A stretch of DNA of 64,000 nucleotides from Macrostomum hystrix (Eukaryota; Platyhelminthes; Macrostomidae): assembly GCA_950097015.1 (NCBI GenBank), contig CATNEN010000038.1:19068001-19132000 (forward strand), read 5' to 3'. The notes under the pieces were generated by a model, which saw only the letters and a program-made list of their open reading frames with translations, was not told the DNA's origin and ran no database searches. The translations under genes were made by a program, and so were the position numbers. Below, in pieces: positions 33,086 to 46,080 of the stretch. Numbering within the stretch: position 1 is the first letter of the stretch; each line of letters starts with the position of its first letter.

Positions 33086-33688
33086 CCACTGGTCACTTAA
33101 GATTTTTTAATATACTGATCATCCATAGATTGATCACTTTTTGATCCAAAACAATACAAACAAAAGTATCTAACACAGCTCTTAACTTATACTTGGCTTA
33201 ACAGCAAAAAATGGCAATGAGCATGCTTATTTATTTTAAAAGATTACTATTAATTAGCTAAAAATAGATTTCTAAGAAGATATATTTCTAGCTTTTTTGC
33301 TCTTGTATGTCGTTTGATTTGGTCGGTCTGATTTGGATATTCTACAGAGCTTATTGCCTTTGGAAAAAAATACTATTTAAAGATTAAAAAGTATTTTCAG
33401 CCCAACAGAAACCATTGGCATTCTTGGGTAAGACACTTTAGCAGCTTAGCTTGCAGGCCGCAAGTGAACACTAATTACCATAGAAGCATTAATTGTGTCG
33501 CACATCGCGTATAAGTTTCATATTTTTTGTTTAAAAAATTGCAGCCAGTGATATAAAATAAATCGCGGTTTGAAGATCGGTCGCAAGTTTCTAAATTGAG
33601 AGCTAAGCGAGGTTTTTGTGTGAAAAAGGTCAGCGAAAGAGGTAAAGTGCGACCAAGTGCCTAAATAGTCTCCGATTGACGTGTCTAA
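33086..33688 (+). promoter_or_regulatory. Akirin upstream region and 5' UTR
   Basis: Inferred only from position: about 600 bp between the minisatellite and the akirin ATG. No core promoter motif stands out. In-frame stops precede the ATG, which supports the chosen start. Confidence 0.35.
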
Positions 33689-34423
33689 ATGGCTTGCGTA
33701 ACCCTGAAGCGTTCGCTGGATCACGATGCTACTTCTGCTACGTCAACTAAACGACGCCGTTTTCACTGCGGCGGCGGCGGCAGTCGCAGTCCGTCATCGC
33801 CCAACTCTTCGCATTCAACAGCGTCAGCAGCCTCCAGCTCCGCGCTGACATTCGTGCCGCCGCCGGCTGAACCTCTGGCCAATGCCGCCTCGGCACTGAC
33901 GGACTTTCCGGCGTCGCGCCTGCCGCCTGAGCTGCTGTCGCAGCGACTGACCGCCGAGGTTCGCCGGCTGCAGCGTCGGCGCCAGCTGATGACGCCGGGC
34001 GCTTCAGTCGGCTGCGGTGGCGGCAGTGCTGGCGCCGACTCCGACATGCAGCTGACGACCGTTGCTAGCTGCGCGCACTGCGGCTCCATGAAGCCGGCGT
34101 CCTGCCCGGCTTCCCAGTCGGCAAGCTCCTCCGATCCGCCTCTATTCACAATGTCCCAGGTGCAATCGATCGCCGAGAAACTGCTAGCCGATCGTGAGCA
34201 ACAGATTCGCAACGAATTTCAAGCCCTGCTGAGCGCTAAACTGCAGGAACAATACGACGCCTTCCTGCGCTTCAATCACGACCAAATCTATCGCATGCAC
34301 AGCGGCACTCCAATGTCCTGTGAGTTGCGCGTTGTTACAAAAAATTAGTTAGGAGTTGCTTTGCACTTCTTACATATCGAATCATAGGTAATCCCACTAT
34401 TAAACTTTCCAGACGTGTCATAA
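33689..34423 (+). CDS. akirin: Akirin (nuclear transcription cofactor), two exons
   Basis: Exons 33689-34319 and 34413-34423 (intron donor T|GTGAGT, acceptor CTTTCCAG) encode 213 residues ending in YVS, the classical akirin C-terminus. The N-terminus MACVTLKRSLDHD and the basic TKRRRF near residues 20-25 match the conserved akirin start and nuclear localisation signal. The C-terminal block (QVQSIAEKLLADREQQIRNEF, then EQYDAFLRFNHDQIYR) is the conserved helical region. The middle is Ser/Ala/Gly-rich and longer than in most akirins. Known family role: bridging transcription factors and chromatin remodellers in innate immunity, muscle and development. Codons are strongly G+C-biased compared with the AT-rich surroundings. 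Reading the first exon through its intron would give a wrong, extended end. Confidence 0.92.
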
Positions 34424-37230
34424 AACTCTGGCCTGGCCGCCGCATTCAAAACGACTCAAAGGTTGCTTCCCGACCAGCGTTTGAATACAATTGAAAGAAA
34501 ACTCAACTTAAAAAACGAACTAAACTAATTCTAACTTACCGCCTGCGACCACTGGAATACTTGACTGCTCTTAGAATTTTTTTCTCATCTTCCACCTGCA
34601 CCCTAAAAACAACCCGCCCCTTTTGATGATTGAAAGCCTGGCGATGGAAATTAATCCAAAAAACGTAGTGTGCGTTTCAAAACTTTGTAAATCATCCGAC
34701 ATTTTTTGTGTGCGTCATTTATTTTTTACATATAAACCTGTCTGCGCAACACCTGTCGTTTAATTAATTAAGGAAGGTAGGTTTGACTGTTTGTCTAACA
34801 GACTTTTCAAAAAGCTTTTTTTCTAAAATACTTATAAAACCATTTGCAAACTAATCGTTGATTTTTTGGTTACCAAAAATGAATACAATAGCTGGCCTAC
34901 ATGCCTTTCAATAATTGACTGATTTATAACGTACGCTGCCTTCCATAAAAATATGTCAATCTAATCCATAGTTGTCATTTGCCTGTACGCTTGCTCTCAT
35001 TTTATTTTCGTACTCATTGCTCATTGCTTCGTAATAAACTGATGATTATATGTCACACTACTCAATTTTCAAATCATCTAAACTAGCAATCATTCATCTT
35101 TTCAGTTTAGAGGCTGATTTTGTTGAGTTTGCGCACAGGTAACGAAAATATTTGAGCTTTTTTGGTACTCACTCAACAAAGCAACTAAACTCGATTAAAG
35201 CGATGCCAAAATTACGGTTGCAAAGTCTGAAAACGAATTATTAATTTTTTTTATCGTTATTGGCGCAAATTCAAAATATAGTTAAATTTAATTTTATGTT
35301 CCAATTCATCCGTTACAATTCGTTAGTCAAAAACTCTAATTTGCTTCCTCGGGTGCTGATAAAATGATAAATATGATTAATTATTACTTCAGACGTATTT
35401 AGCGTATTTTATGTTTGCTTGATTATTCCCCTCCTTCAAGCAGTCTTTCTCTTTGCCTTTCCTTTCTCATTTTCCAACTACCAAACGAATCAATAACTTT
35501 TTTATACTGTGCGTACAAATTAGTTTATAGCTAGCTAATATTTTGTAAGATAAGTCTTTTGCTACAATATACTACAGTCTAACAACAGATAGGTATCTAG
35601 GTTAAATAGTTGATTTGGTGTCTAGCTTAAGGTTTGTACGGTCCTTAGCTTCAATAATTTGTACATTATCTAGCTTTATATTGGTACAGTCCCTAGCTTC
35701 AATTATTGGTACATTTTCTAGCTTAAATTGTTCGTACAGTTTCTAGCTTAAATTGTTGGTACAGTTTCTATTGGTACAGTTTCTAGCTTTTAGTTGGCAC
35801 AGTCTCTGGCTTCAATTATTTGTACAGTCTCTAGCTTATAGTATTGGTACACCCTCTAGCTTTGAATTGGTATAGTCTCTAGCTCCTGTGTCAGATCAGT
35901 GAAATCATTCAGCGCTGCTAAAGTTTATTGTCCAGCTAATTCTTCGCATTCACTGCACTAGCGATGTTGCTAATGCGGTGAAAGTGCAGGTGTTTTTTGG
36001 TAGTTTAGTTTGATTATTAGTCAAGCACGTAAGACATTAGACAGCTTAAGAAAAAAGTCTTGCTAAAATCGAGCTGTCCGCATTTTCGCAATTGTGTGTT
36101 TTCTTGTCGTTGTATGCCGCAATGCCTGTCTTAAGCTCTTTATTTTTTTAATATTAATTGTATACTAAGTATAATTTCGCGTACTTATCCCCTTACTTAT
36201 ACTAGTAGTCAGTCGTCCATGTTGCGTTGTTTTTTTCTAAGTATGATGAAGCTGTATGAGGTAAGCACAAACCTGGCTTTCCATACTGCTTGCACAATAA
36301 GTACTTGTTTGAGCTCTTTCTATAATAAGCACTACATTTACAATTACGTTAGAAACGCCACATGCTACTAAATAATTTTACGTTGGTTAACCAACAAATA
36401 TCATTTCTTCGAACGAGACTATCGCCATTGTCATTACTGTTGCTTGGATTACTGTGTAATTGGATTAGTACATTTTATGTTAGAAATTATATTCTGCAAT
36501 GCAAGTCCACCAATTTTTTTAGTTAAATTTCACAAAAAAATGTTTGATAAGTATCAATTTTATTATCATGCGCAGTTCATCCTACTGAGACGGACCTCCA
36601 TGTAAGTAGTAGGCTGCGTGTTAAAATTTAGCTATTACAAGAAATTCGGATAATTATCTACAGTAACTGTTCGCTTCAAGCTCTTTCTTTTGCTTTTGTC
36701 AGTTTTTTCTGTCGATATGTCGTCAGTGAAGCGACCTCAGACAAGTTTATAATAACAGGCCGATTTTTGTCTTGCTGTTCGCCAACTGCTATTTCCCCAC
36801 TGTCCGTCTAATTATCTGCATCTTACTCGTGTCTTAGTTAACGATGAAGCAGTGGGTTAAGATATTTTAGTAAGCCAACTGTAACGCGGGCCCATTAAGA
36901 TGTTAAACTCTTAATAAATTGCGTCTAAATCAATCAATAATTACTTGATCGTTTTATTTTTTCTCTCGCTCTCTCACTTTGCGATAAAAAAATAATATAT
37001 ATATCGGCTCTATTGCTCGCTGATTCTATCAATTGGCGTGTAGAATACTGCAACATTTGCTTCGGTTCAACTTAAACACGCTTTTCAGCTTTGATAATTA
37101 ATCGTGTTAATAGCCTGAATTAAAGCTTACTGTACTTGTTTTATTTGACAGTTTTTTGGACCAGTGTGAGTCAATTGTGTCTGCATGGTGTCTTCGAATT
37201 CCTGACTGAGACTGTGCTCACCGCCTCTCA
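34424..37230. other. Akirin 3' UTR and intergenic DNA
   Basis: AT-rich, no second gene recognised. AATAAA words occur (for example near 35032 and 36913), but I cannot choose the used poly(A) site. A degenerate tandem tract is annotated separately at 35.6 kb. Confidence 0.45.
35600..35890. repeat. Degenerate tandem repeat, about 23-bp unit
   Basis: Diverged copies of TTGGTACAGTTTCTAGCTTA. Confidence 0.8.
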
Positions 37231-37234
37231 AATG

Positions 37235-38060
37235 AAATTCTTGGAAAAATCTTCGCCGCCTCTAGGGGACTTCCTGAAAATGTTTTACCAACTTGCAAAT
37301 TAATTCCTGGAAAACTATTCACCGCCTTGCAGATGAATTCATGGAAAAGATTCACCGCCTTGCAGTTGAATTCCTGGAAAAATATTCACCGCCTTGCAGT
37401 TGGATTCATGGAAAAATATTCACCGCCTTGCAGTTTGATTCATGGAAAAATATTCACCGCCTTGCAGTTGAATTCCTGGAAAAATATTCACCGCCTTGCA
37501 GATGAATTCCTGGAAAAGATTTACCGACTTGCAGTTGAATTCCTGGAAAAATATTCACCGCCTTGCAGATGAATTCCTGGAAAAGATTTACCGCCTTGCA
37601 GTTGAATTCCTGGAAAAATATTCACTACCTTGCCGTTGAATTCCTGGAAAAATATTCACTGCCTTGCAGTTGGATTCCTGGAAAAATATTCACTACCTTG
37701 CCGTTGAATTCCTGGAAAAATATTCACTGCCTTGCAGTTGGATTCATGGAAAAATATTCACCGCCTTGCAGATTAATTCCTGGAAAAGATTTGCCGCCTT
37801 GCAGATGAATTCCTGGAAAAGATTTGCCGCCTTGCAGATGAATTCATGGAAAAGATTCACCGCCTTGCAGTTGAGTTCCTGGAAAAATATTCACCGCCTT
37901 GCAGATGAATTCCTGGAAAATATTTACCGCCTTGCAGATGAACTCCTGGAAAATATTCACCGCCTTGCAGATGAATTCCTGGAAAAGGATTCGAGGAATT
38001 TATGGTTTTATAAAATATTCCAGGAATCACCGCCTTGCAGATGAATTTCTAGAAAAGGCT
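37235..38060. repeat. Minisatellite, 34-bp unit
   Basis: About 22 copies of CCGCCTTGCAGTTGAATTCC plus TGGAAAAATATTCA, with GATGAATT and AAGATT variants. Short frames here are repeat artefacts. Confidence 0.95.
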
Positions 38061-38419
38061 TCATCGCCTCTTTAGTGAATTCCTAGAAAATTTGTGATAA
38101 TGCCAGTCGCTCACTGAAATCCTCACTGCATCGTATACATATTTTTCGTAAATTTCATTGGAATCGAAAATTTTGCGCTTCGAAATAACTGCTTCTAGAG
38201 GCTTCGCTCTCATTTTGCTAATAGGTATAAACAAATGCGCTGCCAAGCAAATGTATGTTTAGCCCCCAGGTGATGCCGAATTATTGATGTGCAGTACAAC
38301 GATCTGAACTTTTGAAACTCGGACAGTGAAAGTGTAGAATGCCTTCCATTTTTGCTTACATTTTGTCTAAGCCAGTGATCAGTTATATATCAAGCATGAT
38401 AAATCATTAATTCAAAATG

Positions 38420-39000
38420 ACCCTTGTTGCGGGAAAGATAAGGCACGAGAGAGACTAGACAGGGAAGAGATGAGACACGAGTGAGACTAGACATGGGAAA
38501 GATGAGACACGAGTGAGACTAGACATGGGAGAGATGAGACACGAGAGAGAATAGACAGGATAAAGATGACACACGAGAGAGACTAGACAGGGTTGAGTGG
38601 AGACACGAGAGACATTAGAAAGGGGAGAGATTAGACACGAGAGAGACTAGACAGGGGAGAGATGAGACACGAGTGAGACTTGACATGGAAGATATGAGAC
38701 ACGAGACAGACTAGACAGGAGAAAGATGAGACACGAGAGAGACTAAATATGGGAGAGATGAGACACGAGAGACATTAGAAAGGGGAGAGATAAGACACGA
38801 GAGACTAGACATGGGAGAGATGAGACACGAGTGAGTCTAGAAAGGAGAGAGATGAGACACGAGAGAGGCTAGACGTGGAGGGATGAGGCAGGAGAGAGAC
38901 TAGACAGGGAAGAGATGAGGCACGAGAGAGTAGACAGTGTTGAGATGAGACACTAGAGAGACTAGACAGGGAAGAGATGAGACACGAGAGAGACAAGACT
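38420..39000. repeat. Minisatellite, 30-bp unit (array 1)
   Basis: Purine-rich units such as GAGAGACTAGACAGGGAAGA plus GATGAGACAC. Confidence 0.93.
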
Positions 39001-39454
39001 GGAGAATTAAGCTTCGCTATTCTAGCTCGTATTGGCTAATGTCGCAACCAATCAGTAGGAAGTGGAGCGAATTTGAGTTCTTAACAAGAATAAAACAGCT
39101 CGTAGAAAAGTCACCTGATTGATTCGATCTAGTCCTCAACAAGCGCATTGGTCTTGATCAGGTCCGACGAAGACGAATTGTGCAATACTCATCTGCATGG
39201 TCACTGATTGACTCAATTATCGCTGCCGCTGCTCTAGCAACATTTGGTGCGCGCTCTTCTATCTATTGGTTAGTTAGCTGGCTGATTGCCAACCTGATTA
39301 TTTGTTGTGAGCACACTTTTCCGAGTAATGCGTAAGCTGGGGATTTGATTTGCTCATTTGTGGCCTGCCCCATGCAGTTAAGTTGATTGCTGCGGGCCAA
39401 AAACAAATCACAGCAGCGTGTTATTTTGGCTGCCAGATTCGCTTGATACAGACC

Positions 39455-40600
39455 AAACGAGTCCGTATGACCAATCTAGATGAGTCTGCATGACCAATCT
39501 AGATGAGCCTGCATGACCAATCTAGATGAGTCTGCATGACCAATCTAGATGAGTCTGCATGATCAGTCTAGATGAGTCTGTATGACCATTCTAGATGAGT
39601 CTGTATGACCAATCTAGATGAGTTTGTATGATCAATCTAGATGAGTCTGCATGATCAATCTAGATGAGTCTGCATGACCAATCTAGATGAGTCTGCATGA
39701 TCAATCTAGATGAGTCTGCATGACCAATCTAGATGAGTCTGTATGACCAATCTAGATGAGTCTGCATGATCAATCTAGATGAGTCTGCATGATCAATCTA
39801 GATGAGTCTGCATGACCAATCTAGATGAGTCTGCATGATCAATCTAGATGAGTCTGCATGATCAATCTAGATGAGTCTGCATGATCAGTCTAGATGAGTC
39901 TGTATGACCAGTCTAGATGAGTCTGCATGACCAATCTAGATGAGTCTGCATGACCAATCTAGATGAGCCTGCATGACCAATCTAGATGAGTCTGCATGAT
40001 CAATCTAGATGAGTCTGCATGATCAATCTAGATGAGTCTGCATGATTAGTCTAGATGAGTCTGTATGACCAGTCTAGATGAGTCTGTATGATCAATCTAG
40101 ATGAGTCTGCATGATCAATCTAGATGAGTCTGCATGACCAATCTAGATGAGTCTGCATGACCAATCTAGATGAGTCTGCATGATCAATCTAGATGAGTCT
40201 GCATGATCAATCTAGATGAGTCTGCATGATCAATCTAGATGAGTCTGCATGACCAATCTAGATGAGTCTGTATGATCAATCTAGATGAGTCTGCATGACC
40301 AATCTAGATGAGTCTGTATGACCAATCTAGATGAGTCTGCATGATCAATCTAGATGAGTCTGCATGATCAATCTAGATGAGTCTGCATGACCAATCTAGA
40401 TGAGTCTGCATGATCAATCTAGATGAGTCTGCATGATCAATCTAGATGAGTCTGCATGATCAGTCTAGATGAGTCTGTATGACCAGTCTAGATGAGTCTG
40501 CATGACCAATCTAGATGAGTCTGCATGACCAATCTAGATGAGTCTGCATGACCAATCTAGATGAGTCTGCATGATCAATCTAGATGAGTCTGCATGAGTC
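39455..40600. repeat. Minisatellite, 23-bp unit (array 1)
   Basis: About 50 copies of TCTAGATGAGTCTGCATGAC plus CAA, with C/T and A/G variants. Confidence 0.95.
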
Positions 40601-40601
40601 T

Positions 40602-43042
40602 GAATCGAAAATTTTGCGCTTCGAAATAACTGCTTCTAGAGGCTTCGCTCTCATTTTGCTAATAGGTATAAACAAATGCGCTGCCAAGCAAATGTATGTT
40701 TAGCCCCCAGGTGATGCCGAATTATTGATGTGCAGTACAACGATCTGAACTTTTGAAACTCGGACAGTGAAAGTGTAGAATGCCTTCCATTTTTGCTTAC
40801 ATTTTGTCTAAGCCAGTGATCAGTTATATATCAAGCATGATAAATCATTAATTCAAAATGACCCTTGTTGCGGGAAAGATAAGGCACGAGAGAGACTAGA
40901 CAGGGAAGAGATGAGACACGAGTGAGACTAGACATGGGAAAGATGAGACACGAGTGAGACTAGACATGGGAGAGATGAGACACGAGAGAGAATAGACAGG
41001 ATAAAGATGACACACGAGAGAGACTAGACAGGGTTGAGTGGAGACACGAGAGACATTAGAAAGGGGAGAGATTAGACACGAGAGAGACTAGACAGGGGAG
41101 AGATGAGACACGAGTGAGACTTGACATGGAAGATATGAGACACGAGACAGACTAGACAGGAGAAAGATGAGACACGAGAGAGACTAAATATGGGAGAGAT
41201 GAGACACGAGAGACATTAGAAAGGGGAGAGATAAGACACGAGAGACTAGACATGGGAGAGATGAGACACGAGTGAGTCTAGAAAGGAGAGAGATGAGACA
41301 CGAGAGAGGCTAGACGTGGAGGGATGAGGCAGGAGAGAGACTAGACAGGGAAGAGATGAGGCACGAGAGAGTAGACAGTGTTGAGATGAGACACTAGAGA
41401 GACTAGACAGGGAAGAGATGAGACACGAGAGAGACAAGACTGGAGAATTAAGCTTCGCTATTCTAGCTCGTATTGGCTAATGTCGCAACCAATCAGTAGG
41501 AAGTGGAGCGAATTTGAGTTCTTAACAAGAATAAAACAGCTCGTAGAAAAGTCACCTGATTGATTCGATCTAGTCCTCAACAAGCGCATTGGTCTTGATC
41601 AGGTCCGACGAAGACGAATTGTGCAATACTCATCTGCATGGTCACTGATTGACTCAATTATCGCTGCCGCTGCTCTAGCAACATTTGGTGCGCGCTCTTC
41701 TATCTATTGGTTAGTTAGCTGGCTGATTGCCAACCTGATTATTTGTTGTGAGCACACTTTTCCGAGTAATGCGTAAGCTGGGGATTTGATTTGCTCATTT
41801 GTGGCCTGCCCCATGCAGTTAAGTTGATTGCTGCGGGCCAAAAACAAATCACAGCAGCGTGTTATTTTGGCTGCCAGATTCGCTTGATACAGACCAAACG
41901 AGTCCGTATGACCAATCTAGATGAGTCTGCATGACCAATCTAGATGAGCCTGCATGACCAATCTAGATGAGTCTGCATGACCAATCTAGATGAGTCTGCA
42001 TGATCAGTCTAGATGAGTCTGTATGACCATTCTAGATGAGTCTGTATGACCAATCTAGATGAGTTTGTATGATCAATCTAGATGAGTCTGCATGATCAAT
42101 CTAGATGAGTCTGCATGACCAATCTAGATGAGTCTGCATGATCAATCTAGATGAGTCTGCATGACCAATCTAGATGAGTCTGCATGATCAATCTAGATGA
42201 GTCTGCATGACCAATCTAGATGAGTCTGCATGATCAATCTAGATGAGTCTGCATGACCAATCTAGATGAGTCTGTATGACCAATCTAGATGAGTCTGCAT
42301 GATCAATCTAGATGAGTCTGCATGATCAATCTAGATGAGTCTGCATGACCAATCTAGATGAGTCTGCATGATCAATCTAGATGAGTCTGCATGATCAATC
42401 TAGATGAGTCTGCATGATCAGTCTAGATGAGTCTGTATGACCAGTCTAGATGAGTCTGCATGACCAATCTAGATGAGTCTGCATGACCAATCTAGATGAG
42501 CCTGCATGACCAATCTAGATGAGTCTGCATGATCAATCTAGATGAGTCTGCATGATCAATCTAGATGAGTCTGCATGATTAGTCTAGATGAGTCTGTATG
42601 ACCAGTCTAGATGAGTCTGTATGATCAATCTAGATGAGTCTGCATGATCAATCTAGATGAGTCTGCATGACCAATCTAGATGAGTCTGCATGACCAATCT
42701 AGATGAGTCTGCATGATCAATCTAGATGAGTCTGCATGATCAATCTAGATGAGTCTGCATGATCAATCTAGATGAGTCTGCATGACCAATCTAGATGAGT
42801 CTGTATGATCAATCTAGATGAGTCTGCATGACCAATCTAGATGAGTCTGTATGACCAATCTAGATGAGTCTGCATGATCAATCTAGATGAGTCTGCATGA
42901 TCAATCTAGATGAGTCTGCATGACCAATCTAGATGAGTCTGCATGATCAATCTAGATGAGTCTGCATGATCAATCTAGATGAGTCTGCATGATCAGTCTA
43001 GATGAGTCTGTATGACCAGTCTAGATGAGTCTGCATGACCAA
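40602..43042. repeat. 2.44-kb tandem duplication, copy 2
   Basis: Begins again at the same GAATCGAAAATT sequence and carries the second 30-bp array (40.86-41.44 kb) and the same unique segment. Its 23-bp array has extra units near 42.18 kb and continues to 43.76 kb, so it is not simply a repeated assembly of copy 1. Confidence 0.85.
40861..41441. repeat. Minisatellite, 30-bp unit (array 2)
   Basis: Same sequence and order of variants as 38.42-39.00 kb. Confidence 0.93.
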
Positions 43043-43765
43043 TCTAGATGAGTCTGCATGACCAATCTAGATGAGTCTGCATGACCAATCTAGATGAGTC
43101 TGCATGATCAATCTAGATGAGTCTGCATGATCAATCTAGATGAGTCTGCATGACCAATCTAGATGAGTCTGCATGACCAGTCTAGATGAGTCTGCATGAC
43201 CAATCTAGATGAGTCTGCATGATCAGTCTAGATGAGTCTGCATGACCAATCTAGATGAGTCTGCATGACCAATCTAGATGAGTCTGCATGACCAATCTAG
43301 ATGAGTCTGTATGACCAATCTAGATGAGTCTGCATGATCAATCTAGATGAGTCTGCATGATCAATCTAGATGAGTCTGCATGACCAATCTAGATGAGTCT
43401 GCATGATCAATCTAGATGAGTCTGCATGATCAATCTAGATGAGTCTGCATGATCAGTCTAGATGAGTCTGTATGACCAGTCTAGATGAGTCTGCATGACC
43501 AATCTAGATGAGTCTGCATGACCAATCTAGATGAGTCTGCATGACCAATCTAGATGAGTCTGCATGATCAATCTAGATGAGTCTGCATGATCAATCTAGA
43601 TGAGTCTGCATGATCAGTCTAGATGAGTCTGTATGACCAGTCTAGATGAGTCTGCATGACCAATCTAGATGAGTCTGCATGATCAGTCTAGATGAGTCTG
43701 CATGACCAATCTAGATGAGTCTGCATGACCAATCTAGATGAGTCTGCATGATCAATCTAGATGAT
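41896..43765. repeat. Minisatellite, 23-bp unit (array 2)
   Basis: About 80 copies of the TCTAGATGAGTCTGCATGAC unit, with higher-order blocks repeated near 42.9-43.1 and 43.3-43.55 kb. Confidence 0.95.
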
Positions 43766-43849
43766 TCTGTTTCACCTGCATGATTCTGCATGACCAATCT
43801 GGATAAGTCTGCAAGACCAATCAGGTAGAGTCAGCATGACCAATCTACA

Positions 43850-44195
43850 TAAATACGAGAGAGACTAGACATTGGAGAGATAAGACACGAGTGAGGCTAG
43901 ACATGGGAGAGATGAGACACGAGTGAGGCTAGACATGGGAGAGATGAGACATGAGTGAGACTAGACATGGGAGAGATGAGACACGAGTGAGGCTAGACAT
44001 GGGAGAGATGAGACACGAGTGAGGCTAGACATGGGAGAGATGAGACACGAGTGAGACTAGACATGGGAGAGATGAGACACGAGTGAGGCTAGACATGGGA
44101 GAGATGAGACACGAGTGAGACTAGACATCGGAGAGATGAGACACGAGTGAGGCTAGACATGGGAGAGATGAGACACGAGTGAGACGAGATATGTT
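43850..44195. repeat. Minisatellite, 30-bp unit (array 3)
   Basis: A more homogeneous third array of the same family (GACTAGACATGGGAGAGATG plus AGACACGAGT). Confidence 0.93.
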
Positions 44196-44534
44196 TCATG
44201 TAGCAGAATGTATTTTATGATTTTTATTCAATAAAGTACTTTAGGAGTCATAGTGTCTCTAAGCTGGTATACTGTTTATTGCTGAACCTGATATCAAGGA
44301 AGAAGCATTGAGAAAGCTGCATCAAAAGTTTTTTTTTCGCTTTTTTTACTAACGCCAGTCGAAAAAAAAGGATTTTCTATTGTTTTACCCTCTCACACAG
44401 TTGTGAATATCTTATTCTTCTATATCACACGATAGGACCACCCGTATGTGTTGCAGCTTTGCAATAAAAAATGTTTGTTAGATTCGCAAACAAGAATAGC
44501 GATGTTCTAACCCTTGCAAGTGCTCATATCCAAT

Positions 44535-45120
44535 TGTTGATTCTTAGAAAATCTCTGACATCCTCCAACAGAATCGGATGTCAGGCAATCTGATTCTTAG
44601 AAAATCTCTGACATCCTCCAACAGAATCGGATGTCAGGCAATCTGATTCTTAGAATATCTCTGACATCCTCCAACAGAATCGGATGTCAGGCAATCTGAT
44701 TCTTAGAATATCTCTGACATCCTCCAAACGGAATCGGATGTCAGGCAATCTGATTCTTAGAATATCTCTGACATCCTCCAAACGGAATCGGATGTCAGGC
44801 AATCTGATTCTTAGAATATCTCTGACATCCTCCAAACGGAATCGGATGTCAGGCAATCTGATTCTTAGAATATCTCTGACATCCTCCAAACGGAATCGGA
44901 TGTCAGGCAATCTGATTCTTAGAAAATATCTGACATCCTCCAACGGAATCGGATGTCAGGCAATCTGATTCTTAGAAAATATCTGACATCCTCCAACGGA
45001 ATCGGATGTCAGGCAATCTGATTCTTAGAAAATCTCGTACATCCTCCAACGGAATCGGATGTCAGGCAATCTGATTCTTAGAAAATCTCTGACATCCTCC
45101 AACAGAATCGGAGTAACGTT
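44535..45120. repeat. Hairpin-forming minisatellite, 53-54-bp unit
   Basis: About 11 copies. Each unit contains CTGACATCC and GGATGTCAG about 13 bp apart, so every repeat can form a 9-bp stem. Frames on both strands are artefacts. Confidence 0.95.
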
Positions 45121-45924
45121 TCCAATAATCTTATTCTAATAAAATATCTGACATTTTAAAACTGAATCAGATGTCAGAAAATATTATTCTAGGAAGGTCT
45201 TTGAAATTTTCCATTTGAAACATTTTTTATTAATTTGTTTTACTTTTTTCAAGTCAATCAATATCAGAGAATTGGACTTCAAGCCGCTTATCTTAATTAA
45301 ACACCTCTGACTTGTTATCTAGCGAGATAAGGCTGGGCTAATCATCGAAATGAGTTCATCCGTCATGTCACTCAGAGAAAGTGCAGAAAATGAAATGAGA
45401 TTTCTGCATTAGAATCTCCGGTCTCGTCACGGAATTAAACCCACAGCGGGTTTTCAATCAACATTTCTATCAATAATCGTATGCCGCCCAGCCTGTCTGC
45501 TATAAGGACTGATAGTTGGTGAATACCGAGGCGAAATTGAAATTGATTGCGAATCGGTCGGATTTGACTAAATCCAATAGGTTGCAGATGGGAGTAAAAC
45601 GGTTTCATTGCGGTAGAAATAAATGAAGAGAGAATCATAGAAGCGAAGAAGAGAGAAACTAGTTAAACGTTTTTAACTGATGGATTGACCCAATGTCCAA
45701 GCCTTCTCTTCTAGATATTTTCTTTTCTTCCTAATGATATTTACTATGTTATTCATACCCTTGCTACCAATGACCACTAGGGGAGAGGGACGGGAAACAA
45801 TGTTTCTTAGAAAAAGGTTTAGGGTAACTGGTTTTCACCGAAAAGGGGTTCCAGCTCAGTGCTCAGCCTCTCTGGGCTTTCTATTTCTGACTCCATTGGT
45901 ACAATTTGTGTCCTTTAGCAAGAC

Positions 45925-46080
45925 TGGGTTAATTGCAGGTGGGGTGTGGCGTCCCCCCAGTCCATGGACTGAACAGCCATAAGCTGCCTTCAGATGCGCC
46001 TAGGGCTAATCTTCCCTAGGGCTGCGATTCGAACTCAGGGCGTGTATACGTCATGAGTTCGAATCCATTCGCTATTAATA
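45925..46080 (-). repeat. SINE family copy
   Basis: On the minus strand it contains GGCTGTTCAGTCCATGGACT and GGGGGGACGCCACACCC, the same body as the copy near 53.86-53.92 kb. B-box-like GAGTTCGAATCGC is near 46030. Confidence 0.6.

Larger units (their letters stand above)
38161..40601. repeat. 2,441-bp tandem duplication, copy 1
   Basis: A unique leader (GAATCGAAAATTTTGCGCTT start), a 30-bp array (38.42-39.00 kb), about 450 bp of unique DNA and a 23-bp array (39.45-40.60 kb). The same order restarts at 40602. The non-array parts appear identical between copies. Confidence 0.9.

Noticed and set aside
36584-36602. Possible 26-nt microexon (GCAG before, GTAAGT after) downstream of akirin
   Set aside because: Akirin already ends with the conserved YVS stop at 34423. 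The micro-exon has no partner.
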